The notes under the pieces: model-generated
The model's database searches: none
What the model was told of the DNA's origin: nothing
What the model saw: the letters and a program-made list of their open reading frames with translations, nothing else
Assembly (NCBI GenBank): GCA_000499405.2
Contig: HG738165.1
Location: 1-38,860, forward strand
Length of the DNA: 38,860 nucleotides
From: Onchocerca volvulus
Taxonomy: Eukaryota; Nematoda; Chromadorea; Rhabditida; Onchocercidae
Direction: 5' to 3'
Program-made: the position numbers and the translations under genes
In this document: one piece after another, positions 11,089 to 22,619 of the stretch
How positions within the stretch are numbered: the first letter of the stretch is position 1
Layout of the letters: each line of letters begins with the position of its first letter

Positions 11089-11713
11089 GATGATAATAAA
11101 TAATAATGAATGATAATTAATAGTAATAAATAATATTAAACTGTAAAAAATTGTGAATGACAATTGTAAAAATTATAAATGCGACATGCAAGTGTAAAAA
11201 TTACCAGAAAAGTTTGATAAATTGCGAATAATTTCATTATTATTATACATAATATTTACCAATGATTAGATCCTTTCGATGTCATAACTGTATTGCTTAA
11301 AATTTTCTCGACAATTTTGCACAGTCTTTAGATATTTGATGTTTTAGTTTTCTAATTTCATAATCTCAATTTTTTAAATCCAGAAAGAAGCAAAAAAAAA
11401 AAAAAAAAGAGAAGAAAGAGAGGAATCAACTATATCACTAGACTTTTGCTTCAAATTTTTTACTGTAATGGACATGCTTTGGAATTTTAAAACAAGAAAA
11501 GTGCAGAAACCATACTAAATAATAAATTTAGTTGCATCTACATGTACTAAGATTTATTGACTGTAGAAAAAGTTTGAAAATTTCGTTCACATGTATGGTT
11601 ATCAATACAATCAAATTCTAAATAAAGGCAAGAAACTAATCAATGATTATTTTTTATTCATTTATCCATTTACTTTGGATATAGAATTATGTACTTCGAA
11701 TATTAATGTTATA
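11053..11713. repeat. Right member of gap-flanking duplication
   Basis: It starts inside the AAT repeat (11053-11086) and repeats the sequence left of the gap. This is probably overlapping contigs, alternative haplotypes or a real tandem duplication. The open frame at 11591-11776 is not supported as a gene. Confidence 0.75.
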
Positions 11714-12489
11714 ATTTTTATACAAAAATATGCAATAGAATCAAACATTTCAAAAAAAAGAAGAATGATTGTTTAAGAAATAATAATTAAAAATGACTGA
11801 AACTTTTGAATGATTTAAGTAAAGAAGATAAGAATTCGATGTAATAGATTAGGTAAAGTATTATGATGATTCAAAAGAAATGATGAAAATTGTTACAAAA
11901 TGTGATTATTGATGAAAAACAATGGTAACATTGGCTACAAGTTTATGATAATTTTAGAGATAGAGATAAAAATTGAAAATAAATTTGTGGTAATCTAGAA
12001 AATATAAAAACAACTAATCAGAACATATTACAATCTATTTTTGCATCATTTCTAGCATCAATCGATAGGAATTTTGTGAGTTAACTAATTCTACTTAGTT
12101 CGATATGATATTACATAATGGAAATAAAATTATTTACAACGCAAAATCATAAATTTGCGAAAATTTCGAAATATGTAACAAATTATTGGTAATTTAGACA
12201 ATTTTGACAAAAAAAGATATCAAAATAATAATTTATAAATCTGTACTTCATTTTTTGACATTTTATTTTATTTAAAATTACTGAAACCTTAAGTGCATAA
12301 TAAAACAAATGTTTCTGTTGCTTAAAAAAATATTTAATAATTTTTTGAAAGAATTAAAAGAGAAAATTTTTTTATTTGGATTAAAAATAGCAAACGAAAA
12401 AATTCGCGATTTTCACAGATCAGTCTTGTTTCACAAAGTCGAACAGTTTTTATAATTGTGAATTTCGAAGTGTTTGAAAGAAATTTCCA
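11714..12489. other. 3' flank of receptor copy B, no gene seen
   Basis: AT-rich sequence aligning with 24970-25760 downstream of receptor C. Similarity reflects unit duplication. No coding or structured RNA signal found. Confidence 0.6.
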
Positions 12490-15400
12490 TTACATTATTG
12501 TTTTCGGTGAGAACATCGGTTTTCCCATATTCTGAAGAACTATTTTATGAACTTTTAGACAAAATATAATGGAATATCAAAGTTAAACTTTTCTAAAATT
12601 CATATTATAAATTATAAAAGAATATATAAATATAAAAATCAAGTAATTAGTTATAAACATGCATGTGAAGTTCATATTTTTCTTTTTATATAAATTCATA
12701 TGTTAATAAATTGAAAAACAACCGAAAATTAATCTTCTATAAAAAAATGATGAAGTATTCATGATATTTATTCATTATTTTCCATAACATAATTAATTAG
12801 ATTTAAACAAATTAAACATTATTATAATCAATTCTAGTTATTTATTCATTTTCCTTTTTCAATCTTAAAATCAATAGAAATTATGATGATAAATTGTGTT
12901 GAAGGCAAAAAAAATCCAAACGTAAATTAATGTTTTTTAATAATCCATTAACAGTAATTATTTTCATTTATGAAAATTTTTAGCTGCAGATACCTTGACA
13001 GTTCATTGCGACATAAAATCAATAAATTAGTTGCAAGTATTTATGTCATTATTTTAAATAATTTCAAATATATCACTTACTTTAAGCTCAATAACGACAG
13101 TTTTTCTGCTGCAACAAAACACCTCGCGTAACATTGCCAGTGCAGTATTTCTGAAAACGTTAGATTGATTAAATATTGATTAGATGATGTAAGCAAAAAA
13201 AAAAAAAAAAATGGAAGATGAAAAAAAGCCCTACAACTCTATTAAAAACTTCAATTTTTTCTTTTCCTTAATCATATCCTTAATTTTGAACTTCAAATCA
13301 TGCTTAATATTATTTATAATTTTCATTTTCTTGATCTATTAATGATGCATTATCATTGATATAAAAACTTAATTGGTAACCTATATATGCACTACTTGAC
13401 TTTACATATTATTTCTAATTATTGATTCATTCATATTTGATAAATCATAGAATGGATCAAAATTTCTTATTAAAATATAATTTAGCCTCTAACAGATGAC
13501 AAAAAGAAAGAGTCTGTCGGAAATTCCGAAAGATCTGATCTCAAACTTTATTTTATCCATCATCTGTAAAATTCTATCCCTAAATTTGATTTTGCTTCTA
13601 TAATCTCCTCTCTTTCCTGCCTACCTCACATAATTCTGCAAACAACTGTCTTAGTTCTACTGGAACAAGACAGTTGTATTTCATAACGATCCGTTACTGT
13701 TGCAATCTATAACTGTCAATAATTGTTTTTTGGCAATTTTTCAACGTTTTAAACGCGGGTTATAAATTTTGAATTAATTCTATAATTTTCTAATGAACTC
13801 TTCGCCCCTCGTTTTCTTGTGTGCTTTTTTCCTCTTGTTGTATTCTCATTATCGAGTTATAACTTTTCGCGTGTATAATTTCTGTAACCGCAATTCAAAG
13901 CAGTGGTCGATTCTATAACTGTATTTATTGATCAGGAGTAGAAATTCAAATTAATCCGACTGGTTACGCAGCACACAATAACTCACGACCGCAAAAGTAA
14001 GTAATTAACTGTCAAACACAAAATTAAAATTATCTTTCATCAAAAAGAAAGTTTTTCGACAGAGCCCTATTACATAGCTTTTAAAGGAATGATGCCTGAC
14101 AGTTTTACTGGATAGCTTTGAAAATTGTACGGTGCCTTACAGTATTATTGGATAATTTTGAAAAATATGATACCTGACAGTTTTACTGAATATCAGTAGT
14201 GTGACTGAATCAACAGATGCAGTCAGAGTAAAAAGTACTAAAATAAGCCATAATGTCCAACGACCTTTATTGATTCCGACTGTTATCACCACTTGGCCAA
14301 TAAGAAATATGATGGCGTTGCAGATACACGGCAGAATTAATCTAAATTTAATAATCATATGAGGATGTCCAAAAATTTTTCAAAACATGTAAAATTTCTT
14401 CGCAATTTAAAAAAAAGTAGAGCAGACCTTTGAAAATCAATCATTATATTTTTTTAATTGTTTGCATTTAAAAAGCTATCATCATCTGAATGCATTTCAT
14501 TGATTTGTTTCTGTATTATCTTGGCGATCTTGGTTCAATTTTTACCATATATTAATTGAACGTAATTTCATAAATTAGAAGTATGAGAACTAAGCTGATC
14601 AATATTTTTGGGTTCAGCAACTTGCAGCCATAATAACAGGCGATTATTCATTTTTCAATTATTATATCAAATTTCCTTGAATTGTCCTTCGTTTAATTCA
14701 TTTACTTTTCTAATAATTAAGTTCCGAATGTAAATTTCCGCATTTTTTTAAAGACACATACGTATTTGAAAATTTCCCAGTTCAAGTCTTTGATTTTCGT
14801 TATAATTATACGATGGGATTTGTTGCATAAAATCCATAAATTATTCTAAAATTTTTTTTCTGAATTTTTAAGCTTTGGGTAATTTAATGCATAATTATAA
14901 TTGATGCATAATTATAATTGATTCTTATATACTTGGATTCGGCTCGAAGAATATTGCTAGCATTTGATACTACACTCCATTTTCTTGTTCTCTCGGCATC
15001 TGGTAAATTAATTCTATTTTCAACTATACTTTTTCGATTTTTCCACTTATATTCGACCAATAAAAATAATGCACAACTGCAAATAAAACTGAAATTAAAA
15101 ATTAATACATAGCAATAAATTTCAGCGATAAGTTTGCAGCAGAAAATTTCATTACTATTACGAATTTTTCCGTCGATTAATTATAGCATTATTTGCACAT
15201 TCATTTAATTCGCTCAAATATTTTCATTATACAAAATTTTTTCAATTCCCAGAACTGATGATTTGATGTAATAAAAGATTAGAAATGATAGAATCAAATT
15301 TTATCTGATAAAAAGCAAAAATCTAATTAACTTAATTTGTAAAATAATTAACAACTATGAAAGAGATAATGATATTATTTTTGCTCAAAAACCCACGATA

Positions 15401-18400
15401 AGTGAATAAAGTAAAAATGAAATAATTTCAAATTATAATTGCAATTTTAATCATTCTTACAAAACATTCATATTCTAATTTATTCGTTTATATGATTATA
15501 TCGTAATTAAGAAACATAATAAATGAAATGAAGGTAAAGATCATCAAAAATTGAACGATCTCTAACAAAACGGACAATCATTGATGATAACCTGATGAAG
15601 CATATATTTTGAGAAATCGTAACTTTTTTATTACACAAATGGCTGACAATCTAAATTATACAGAAATTAAATTCTTTAAAATATGATTTTGAGCTATTAT
15701 ATAAATAACTTGATTTGATGAAATAATCCAATTTTCATAGTGTTTACTTTCTTTCTTAACATATTAACAAACTTAGTGATTTTTGTAGTAAAAAGAATAT
15801 TATTCTCCCAAATTGTAAGCAATCAAGTAAAGCAAAATCTTAAAAGATACTCTAAGTTTATTTTAATTTTTACTATTTATTTTAATGAATAATGAATCTG
15901 ACATTAGCAAGCTAATGGTTATTTTTGTTAAAACAGATTTTTTCACTTCCTGAGTTACAAAGTTTAACTAGCAATGCCCATTTTTATTATATTAAGATTT
16001 AGATTTTTTAGTAAAAATAATCGTAAGCTTAACATTATAATTCTATGCACATGTCAAAGTAATCAAGTAATTTGCTGCTAAAATAATCATCAATATGATA
16101 TGGACGGTAAAATAAAACAGTTAATGTTGCAGCAAACATTATATTCTCCCTTCCTTTCGTGCACTTCCTCAACAATAATAAGTGTAATAGCAACTTAAGA
16201 CGGAAATTTATAGCACCAAAAGTAATTACCTTTTACTAGGCCAGTTATATATATAAAATCTTACGTATTCAAGAATTGGATCTGCACGTTTACTTATATA
16301 TTATATTCATATCGTATCTAAATTCGAAAATTGCAGTGATATCGTTCTAAGCATTTCTGTTAGATCTGCATTGTTATAAGTCCATGGAATACGATAATAT
16401 TGAAAGTTCTCGGTATGAATAAATATTTGAAAAGGTTAATATTGAAAGTTATAAGTACATCTATTCATTCGGTAATATACAATCGTGCTAGTTTATGCTA
16501 CAATTGATAATCTAGCCTTTCACAGTATTATTAGATTAATTAAAACTGGCCTAATTTTTTGATGAAGACTATGACAAATTTGGTTATTATCTGTTCTGTT
16601 CTGGACTAATTAATGAACCATCCAGAATTATTTTTGCAAAGCTGTTGATCATTCCATAAAAATTCCTTTGAGTCCAACAATCGGTAAAAAAGAAAAAAAA
16701 AAGAACTTGCTTTTATGATCCATCTTGCTATTTTATCTTAATAATATGATAGTGATATAAAGACTGAAAAACATTAATGCACACTACTGAGCATAACCGG
16801 AACTCAGTAAAGGTACTTATCGATTATTTTAATACCACATTTATATTGGAAGTGATCACTTTGCACTTACCTTGACATAAAATTAATTTTACTAATTAAT
16901 TTTGTCAAGTTCTAAGAAAGAGTGATAATATATTTTGATTGAAATGCTTAAGTTTAAAACTTGCAGAGATTAATTGCATCGGTAAATCTTACTCATTTTA
17001 CTATAACTGTTTACTTAATGTAAAAAATATGTTACGTAATTTTTTAAAAATTACGTAACAAATCTTATAATTTTTTAACAAAGTTTAATTTTTTTAAAAT
17101 AAATTGTAATTTTTTAACAAGTTTATTCGATTACGTTCTTTCTATTTCGATTTATTTGTTTATTTCCTTACCACTTTAGAGTTTTTAAATTTCTTTTAAA
17201 TGTTATCTAACCCGTAGAAGAAAAATGTTCCAATGAATATTAGCAAATGAAAAATGAAGAACAGTTGCGCTTTGCCACCTTCCAAGTATAATTTGATATC
17301 TTCCGCTACTATACCATAAACACTTGCTTCATAATAAAATGTAACGTACCATGGTTGAAAATACGCTATCGTTGACTGCAAATATAAAATTAATCAATAA
17401 TTTTATCGATTCTATTTGGTATCAGAAAAATTATTCATGTATTTATTTATCATTGCATTTATTTGCTTGTTCATTTACTTGATTGTTTAATAACTTTGTT
17501 CTTTTGTTTTTCTTAGAATGTAATAAGCTCACTACAATCAGTTCTTTTTATTCATTTTTAAATCATAAGAAGAAATAAATTGTTTTATTTCAGACCGATT
17601 TTTTTTTCTTTTTTTAAACAAATCTTTTATAACTATAAATGTGTGGAAAAGAAAAAAAACCATATTATATTCTATAGTCAGAAGGGATTCTGACGTGCAA
17701 ATCGACCATGTGATTTTGGTATAGGAGGGAAAGACTAATCGAACAATTTTGTTCCCTCTGAAGTTTCCCTCAGATAGTTGGAGTAAGTAATGAAGCTGTT
17801 ATATTCTGTAAATCGATTGATTGGAGGAATAAACGTTTTCCACTGTTTTCAAATTTTCGTCTCTTTTACTTGAGTGAAGTGTAGACATTGAATGTGTGCT
17901 CCAAATAGCAATTTTTAGTAAGCAGAAAAAGTATTCCTCTTGTGCTCAAGTGCCAGGGCTTGTTGATAAGAAAGAAGTAAAAAAAAAAGAAGAAAGACAA
18001 AGAAATTTTTTTAATTTATAATAATAAAATTATTATATGAAAACTGTTGAATAAAATGTCTTAATTCTTTTCATTTCTTTAATGTTTAATTAATTAAACA
18101 ATATTCCTTTTTTTCCTAACTAATTTTGAATTCGTAACAAAATACTGTAAAGAGTTTTTTTTGATTTTCAATCCAAATTTTGGCAAATAAGATTTTGCAT
18201 TCAATGTAAGAAAAATTAGCCTAAATAAAATTGTTTGAGAAACTTAATAAATTTTGCGAAAATAATCGCAAATATTTTTCTATTTTTATTCCTTCCCATT
18301 TAATCTTAAATATATTGCAAATACTGTGCAAGGGAAAATCGTGAAATTTGCATATTTTTAATTATATTATGTATGCTATAATTATGTTAATTTTGTAAAA

Positions 18401-19814
18401 TTCTGGATAAATTCATTAAATCTCTTATTGGATATCAAATTTAATTCAAAAATTCGGATGGTTTCATTAAAAAATTTTTTAATGGATGCTGAATTTAATT
18501 CAATATCCTGGTGAATGCATAAAAATCTTTGATTGTGAAAAGAAAATGAGACAAAAATGTCACCTGCACGAAAGCAATTACATAACACATTGAGCATGAT
18601 ATATAAATTGTCGAAATTTTCAGTTTTCTGAATTGAACTGGACGACAAATAGCTGCATAGCGAGTCCAGGCGACAAGTAAAGTATGATAACACATCGAAA
18701 ACCACATTGCATCAGAATATATCTATAATTTGAAAAATACAAATGCACTAAATGATTGTTTCAATTTATGATATGCTTAAATATAGCAATTATTTACTAA
18801 TTTGCTAACAATTAACGGAAGTAATTATTTATAGTTAGAATTTTTGTAGGAGAAAAATAACAGCAATTTTTGAACAATATTTCGTGTTTAAAAAGTAATT
18901 ACTGATAACATGAAATTTAAAGAGTAATTATTTTGGAAACCACATTGCATCCAATTATATCTGAAATTTGAAAGTTATAAATGTGCTGTATCTTTTTCTA
19001 GTGAATTTTGATGAATTCTTCCTTTAAAATTCTTGATAAAATAAAATTCAATAGTTATTTTGGAATAGAGGAAAAATTGCATAGAATTTCAAATGATACT
19101 TGATAAAGTCTCCTTCCGTTTTCTGGAGTACGTTTTTTCGCTATTATAAGAATACCTGGTAAGAGAGCATAATTTACTAACAAAATCATGTTATTGATCG
19201 ATGCACTAAGCAAATAAACAAAACCCGTAATTGTCTGCAAATTCAAATTTATCAATTATTATTTATTCGTAAAATTCGCAAAATTTATAAAAAAACTTTG
19301 TAAATTCTCTGACAAATATTTTAAACGAACTTATAACTATTAAATCAGATGAAGGCGTACAAGAATGATTTATACGATATCAGTTATTCAAATGACTATA
19401 ATTATGTTATTGCAAAATCTAATATATTAAGTACTCAATACTAAAAATTCGCTTTATATAATAGAATTTTTCAATTTGTTGGGAAAAAAAAAATCCAATC
19501 GAAATGATGATGCCCTTTATTTCATTTATTACCTATTTTTAATTTTTCAAATACATTTCAGCTATTTGAGCATAAATTTGTTATAATCCTTATATTAAAC
19601 CAATTGCTTCCTTTTTTTTATTTTTATTTTTTAACAGTCAAATTATTCGTTTCAAATAACTTACACGAGATTCACGATATAAAACAAGAGCGACAAGAAT
19701 ATAAATCAGTAAAAAAATTAGCGCTAATAAAATTAGCGTTCCACCAGCAATTATATCATCGCTGTTCAATGGTTTATTGTGCCAATCATCATCAAATGTT
19801 GTATTTGAAACCAT
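12490..19814 (-). CDS. Receptor copy B: 7TM nematode chemoreceptor-like protein, eight exons
   Basis: Exons (minus): 19665-19814, 19100-19234, 18564-18722, 17212-17375, 14933-15154, 14174-14341, 13081-13150, 12490-12531, giving 369 residues. Intron phases are 0,0,0,2,2,2,0 and every junction has GT/AG. TM1 is at about residues 21-46 (exon 1, short N-terminus with NTT sequon), TM2 at 100-128 of the gene's second exon product (roughly residues 54-82), and TM3 ends in WTRYAAICRP, a DRY-like motif. TM6 and TM7 are in exon 6, with DSVTLLIFSKTVR after TM7 where NPxxY receptors have their tail. The tail ends MFSPKTIM. This pattern fits rhodopsin-like nematode serpentine chemoreceptors (Srx/Srsx-like); I cannot assign the subfamily. 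The model has eight hydrophobic segments, because exon 4 ends in one and exon 5 holds another; the exon 4/5 junction is therefore the least certain. Introns 4 and 6 carry the two B-specific insertions. It may be functional or a recent pseudogene. Confidence 0.68.
13500..14051. mobile_element. MITE-like insertion in intron 6 of receptor B
   Basis: Copies A and C lack this stretch; in C the flanks join as GATGACAAAAGAATAAGCCC. It has CAAAAAGAAAG on both sides (13500-13510 and 14041-14051). Inner imperfect terminal inverted repeats read TCTGTCGGAAA at the left and TTTTTCGACAGA at the right, ending near 14062. Inside is a perfect 11-bp stem (13642-13652 with 13667-13677). No transposase is encoded. 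The superfamily cannot be told from the ends. Confidence 0.55.
13642..13677. repeat. Perfect 11-bp hairpin in the insertion
   Basis: ACAACTGTCTT pairs with AAGACAGTTGT across a 14-base loop. Confidence 0.8.
14100..14200. repeat. 38-40-bp tandem repeat at exon 6 donor, copy B
   Basis: The same repeat as in copy A, with units starting at 14100, 14140 and 14178. Copy C has only two units (26841 and 26879), so the number differs between paralogues. Confidence 0.7.
16871..16909. repeat. Inverted repeat
   Basis: CTTGACATAAAATTAATT faces AATTAATTTTGTCAAG across five bases, with a small bulge. Confidence 0.7.
17030..17060. repeat. TTACGTAA palindrome
   Basis: Two copies of TTACGTAA flank T6/A5 as an inverted repeat of about 15 bp per arm. 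Confidence 0.8.
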
Positions 19815-19835
19815 TTGATGACATTAGTTATCGAT

Positions 19836-19844
19836 CTAAATAAA
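19836..19844 (-). promoter_or_regulatory. Acceptor-like site upstream of copy B start
   Basis: TTTATTTAG on the minus strand is again exactly 21 bases before the ATG at 19814, as in copy A. In copy C the same position reads TTTATTTCG. A spliced leader or a 5' UTR intron would both explain it; RNA data are needed to choose. Confidence 0.35.
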
Positions 19845-20440
19845 CATAAACGGAAAGAAAAATGTTCGGAGAAAGAATTTATGGGAATATTTTTGAGAAA
19901 TATAGAAAAAATGAAGTTAAGTATTACTATTGGATTAACAAAATATTTTATGAAGTATGGATGTACGAAATAATCACGATTTTTTATATGATAGAAGTAT
20001 CATAGTATAACCATGCTATTGACTTTACTACGGTTAAATATTGTAAATTGTGTTGTTCAATGCGACATGGACTAAGCAAACTCTTTTTGTGCGACGTTAA
20101 CATCTTATGGATTTTGCTATAATTGATAAGCAGAAAAAAAATCCTAAAATACGTTTTTATTAAAGTTAATATATTGAAAAATAATTCTCTGCCTTATATG
20201 TTAACATGTTGCAAATTATGCTGCGAATGACATGTAGTAAACAAACTTTCATTACAAAGAATTAGGATCAACCAAAGTATTAGTGTAAGACGGAATGATG
20301 GAAACAATTAAGCGAACAAAACTCGATGACCGATCCCTGATCTTTGCTTTTTTTGTTTTACCATCATTCATATTTCATCATATCCTTACCAGTTCTAATT
20401 TCAACCAAATTCCAAATAAAATTTCCCTATCATTGATGAC
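19845..20440. other. Upstream flank of receptor copy B
   Basis: Non-coding. The first part aligns with the flanks of A and C; 20190-20440 aligns with 7236-7500. Nothing that can be called a promoter is visible. Confidence 0.5.
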
Positions 20441-20523
20441 TAGCTGAACCTTGCCAAGCTTCGCGTGGCCGATCCAGCTAGTCTGTGGGACCGGCCACGC
20501 TTCGCATATCCGGCTCCAGCTAA
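20441..20523 (+). mobile_element. Helitron 3'-end modules with CTAG and CTAA termini
   Basis: Two related GC-rich modules in series. The first ends GATCCAGCTAG at 20481, the second CCGGCTCCAGCTAA at 20523. A perfect 9-bp inverted repeat, GCGTGGCCG (20463-20471) and CGGCCACGC (20492-20500), spans them. CTRR ends after a GC-rich hairpin are typical of Helitrons; here the next base pair is TC in both cases. Confidence 0.6.
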
Positions 20524-21312
20524 TCTATATAAATAGAAATGTCAATGTTCATTTGTTCAAAAATCTTAAACCTCCAAAAGCTCTTAAACACGCGTCTTAA
20601 CCGAATTAGTTCAAAGTATTAGAAATCGGAATGTTCTTACCTATTGCTTTGAAGTTTTGATAAAACATTGCATGGAATACGCGTATATTTTATCGAGCCT
20701 ACTGAACGTTGCAAATGAAGACCATGTCCACTTTGCAGGAGGTAAGCGTGGTTAATACATTCAATCCGTCTACTTACTTTCACAGATGTGACACGTTAAT
20801 AAAATTAGATGTATCTATACACAAACAACGTGCTTATTCGAATGTTACGTTGTGTAAAAAATTTTAAATCATTGGGACAACACTTGAAACGTTGTATCAA
20901 AATGAACATTGAACATTAACGACAAAGAGACAATTCAAGACACGACCTAATATTAGAAGTAATATTAGCCTAATATTAGAAGAGATGATTCGCAAAGCGC
21001 TTGAAGGAAACATTTCATTACACACTATCATGATCTCGACATTTCTGCGACGCAGCTACATTTCTCAAAAATCAAAATGTAAACGAATTAAATCCCTCAT
21101 AAAACAAAAAACAAACGAAAAACTTAAATTACTCGCCTTAATTATTTAAAAACACCAGTCGATTCGAATGCAACGTATGAAAATTTCAAATCAATCGATG
21201 AAGAACTTGAAACGTTGGAGGAAGTAGCCGCAGTCAAAGCAATCGGTGGAGAACTTCTAGAGATTTATCATTTGTAATAGGGTAGAATTACATTTGTATT
21301 TTTATATATAGA
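20524..21312 (+). mobile_element. Non-autonomous Helitron-family element with TCTATATA ends facing inward
   Basis: It starts TCTATATAAATAGAAATG and ends with the reverse complement of TCTATATATAAAAATA at 21312. The 21180-21250 stretch (GAACTTGAAACGTTGGAGG) matches the complement of 35570-35620. No open frame. Two inward-facing fragments or a genuine short element are both possible. Confidence 0.5.
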
Positions 21313-21784
21313 TAGATAAAAATAAACGAAAAAAGATACAATACGAATAATATTTAAAAAAGAGAAAATTAGTATCAGTTATATTAAATTATAATCCCCA
21401 ATACTTCTGATGGATTTGAATATTTAATTTATGGAAAAGTGACGAAAGTTATGAATTAATATTTTAACATTAATTTTACTTCAAATTCGGTTAAATCAAA
21501 ATTAAGTCGGAGAAGATTAAGTAAGCAAAAAGATTGATCCTAACAAATATTTAGAATTAATGTAATAAAATTCCTTTAAAATTAAATTGATGCCGTTTTT
21601 CAAACAAACTAAGCTAATTTTTATTAAGGAAAAAGAATTTCAAATTCAAAACTTGACAGACGTTTAAATTCAAATTCATTACAAGTGCAAAAATTTTTAT
21701 ATTTATCTGCCATGTCAGAAAAGCATTTTAATTCTTTTTATCATTTTTTTCCTTCTTTCCATGAATAAATTCACATAATGTAAT

Positions 21785-22032
21785 AAGCATAGCAATGGAA
21801 AGAAAAAGAGATGGGAGGTAGAGGGAGAATGAGAGAAAAAAAGGAAAGCGGAGTCGCTAAACTCCGTCCCTTTACTTATTTTTATTTGTCATGGACGCGA
21901 AACGTGAAAAAAGTAAGTATGTCTATATAAAAATGATGGCCTATTGAATACAAGGTTGTGTCGAAATTAAGAAAGTTGAAAAATTATGTGGCAAAAACAA
22001 AGCAACGATTTACATTTTTATTTATATAAAGA
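21785..22032 (-). mobile_element. Helitron-type 5' terminal fragment (dispersed family, copy 3, inverted)
   Basis: Reverse complement of the 5565-5810 family: the TC terminus is at 22032, followed inward by TATATAAATAAAAATG, the CGCGTCCATGAC motif, and the GC hairpin GCGGAGTCGCTAAACTCCGT at about 21849. The purine-rich tract (GGGAGGTAGAGGGAGAATG) follows. Confidence 0.65.
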
Positions 22033-22619
22033 AGAGAAAAGTTTTACCCAAATTTCAATCTTTCCATGATATTCACAAATAATTATCTTTTAACATATAT
22101 CATAAATAAATTCCCTATTAAAAACTAAAAATTTTTTCCAACTACTATTGTCTGTATTACTCATCAAACAAAATTTTCATGACAATTATTACAAAAAACG
22201 CTTCTTGACAATTTTTTTTGTAATCAGGTGGGATCGAATTTTCATTGTAGCCGGATGGTGATCGAATTTCTGTTATACATTTGAATAATAAAATACTTTT
22301 CAACTACTTTGATAATCTTGATCATAATATTTGTACATATCTATTAAACATAGCTGTAAACGTAAAAATATTGTTATCACAAACATTTCAAGCTCTTCAC
22401 CTGGTAAACTATTTTTCTGGTAAAATTTTGTTCTAGGTATAAGATAGAGACACTGCAAAAAAAACAGTTAAAACAGATTAAATTTAAAAACAAAAGAAAT
22501 TAATGATACCTAAAACGTACGAAAAAAAGATGTAAAATGAGAAGGTGGAGAGTTTGAAATTGAAAAATTGAAATGAATTGAAATTTTGACACAATTTTGC
22601 ATTTAATAGGTTCAAATTT

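Larger units (their letters stand above)
15770..17060. mobile_element. 1.3-kb insertion of unknown type in intron 4 of receptor B
   Basis: Introns 4 of copies A and C go straight from the CTTAACATA... stretch to TTTTTTAACAAA, while B has about 1.3 kb in between. It ends in a near-perfect palindrome at 17030-17060 (TGTTACGTAA and its complement) and has another inverted repeat at 16871-16909 (CTTGACATAAAATTAATT). No open frame of note and no recognised ends. Confidence 0.5.

Noticed and set aside
18382..18705. 107-codon minus frame overlapping receptor B exon 3
   Set aside because: It is the alternative frame across exon 3 and intron 3; the exon 3 frame with WTRYAAICRP is the coding one.
20441..20523. 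Possible tRNA or structured RNA from the GC-rich hairpin
   Set aside because: No cloverleaf or A/B boxes; the CTAG/CTAA ends fit a Helitron terminus better.
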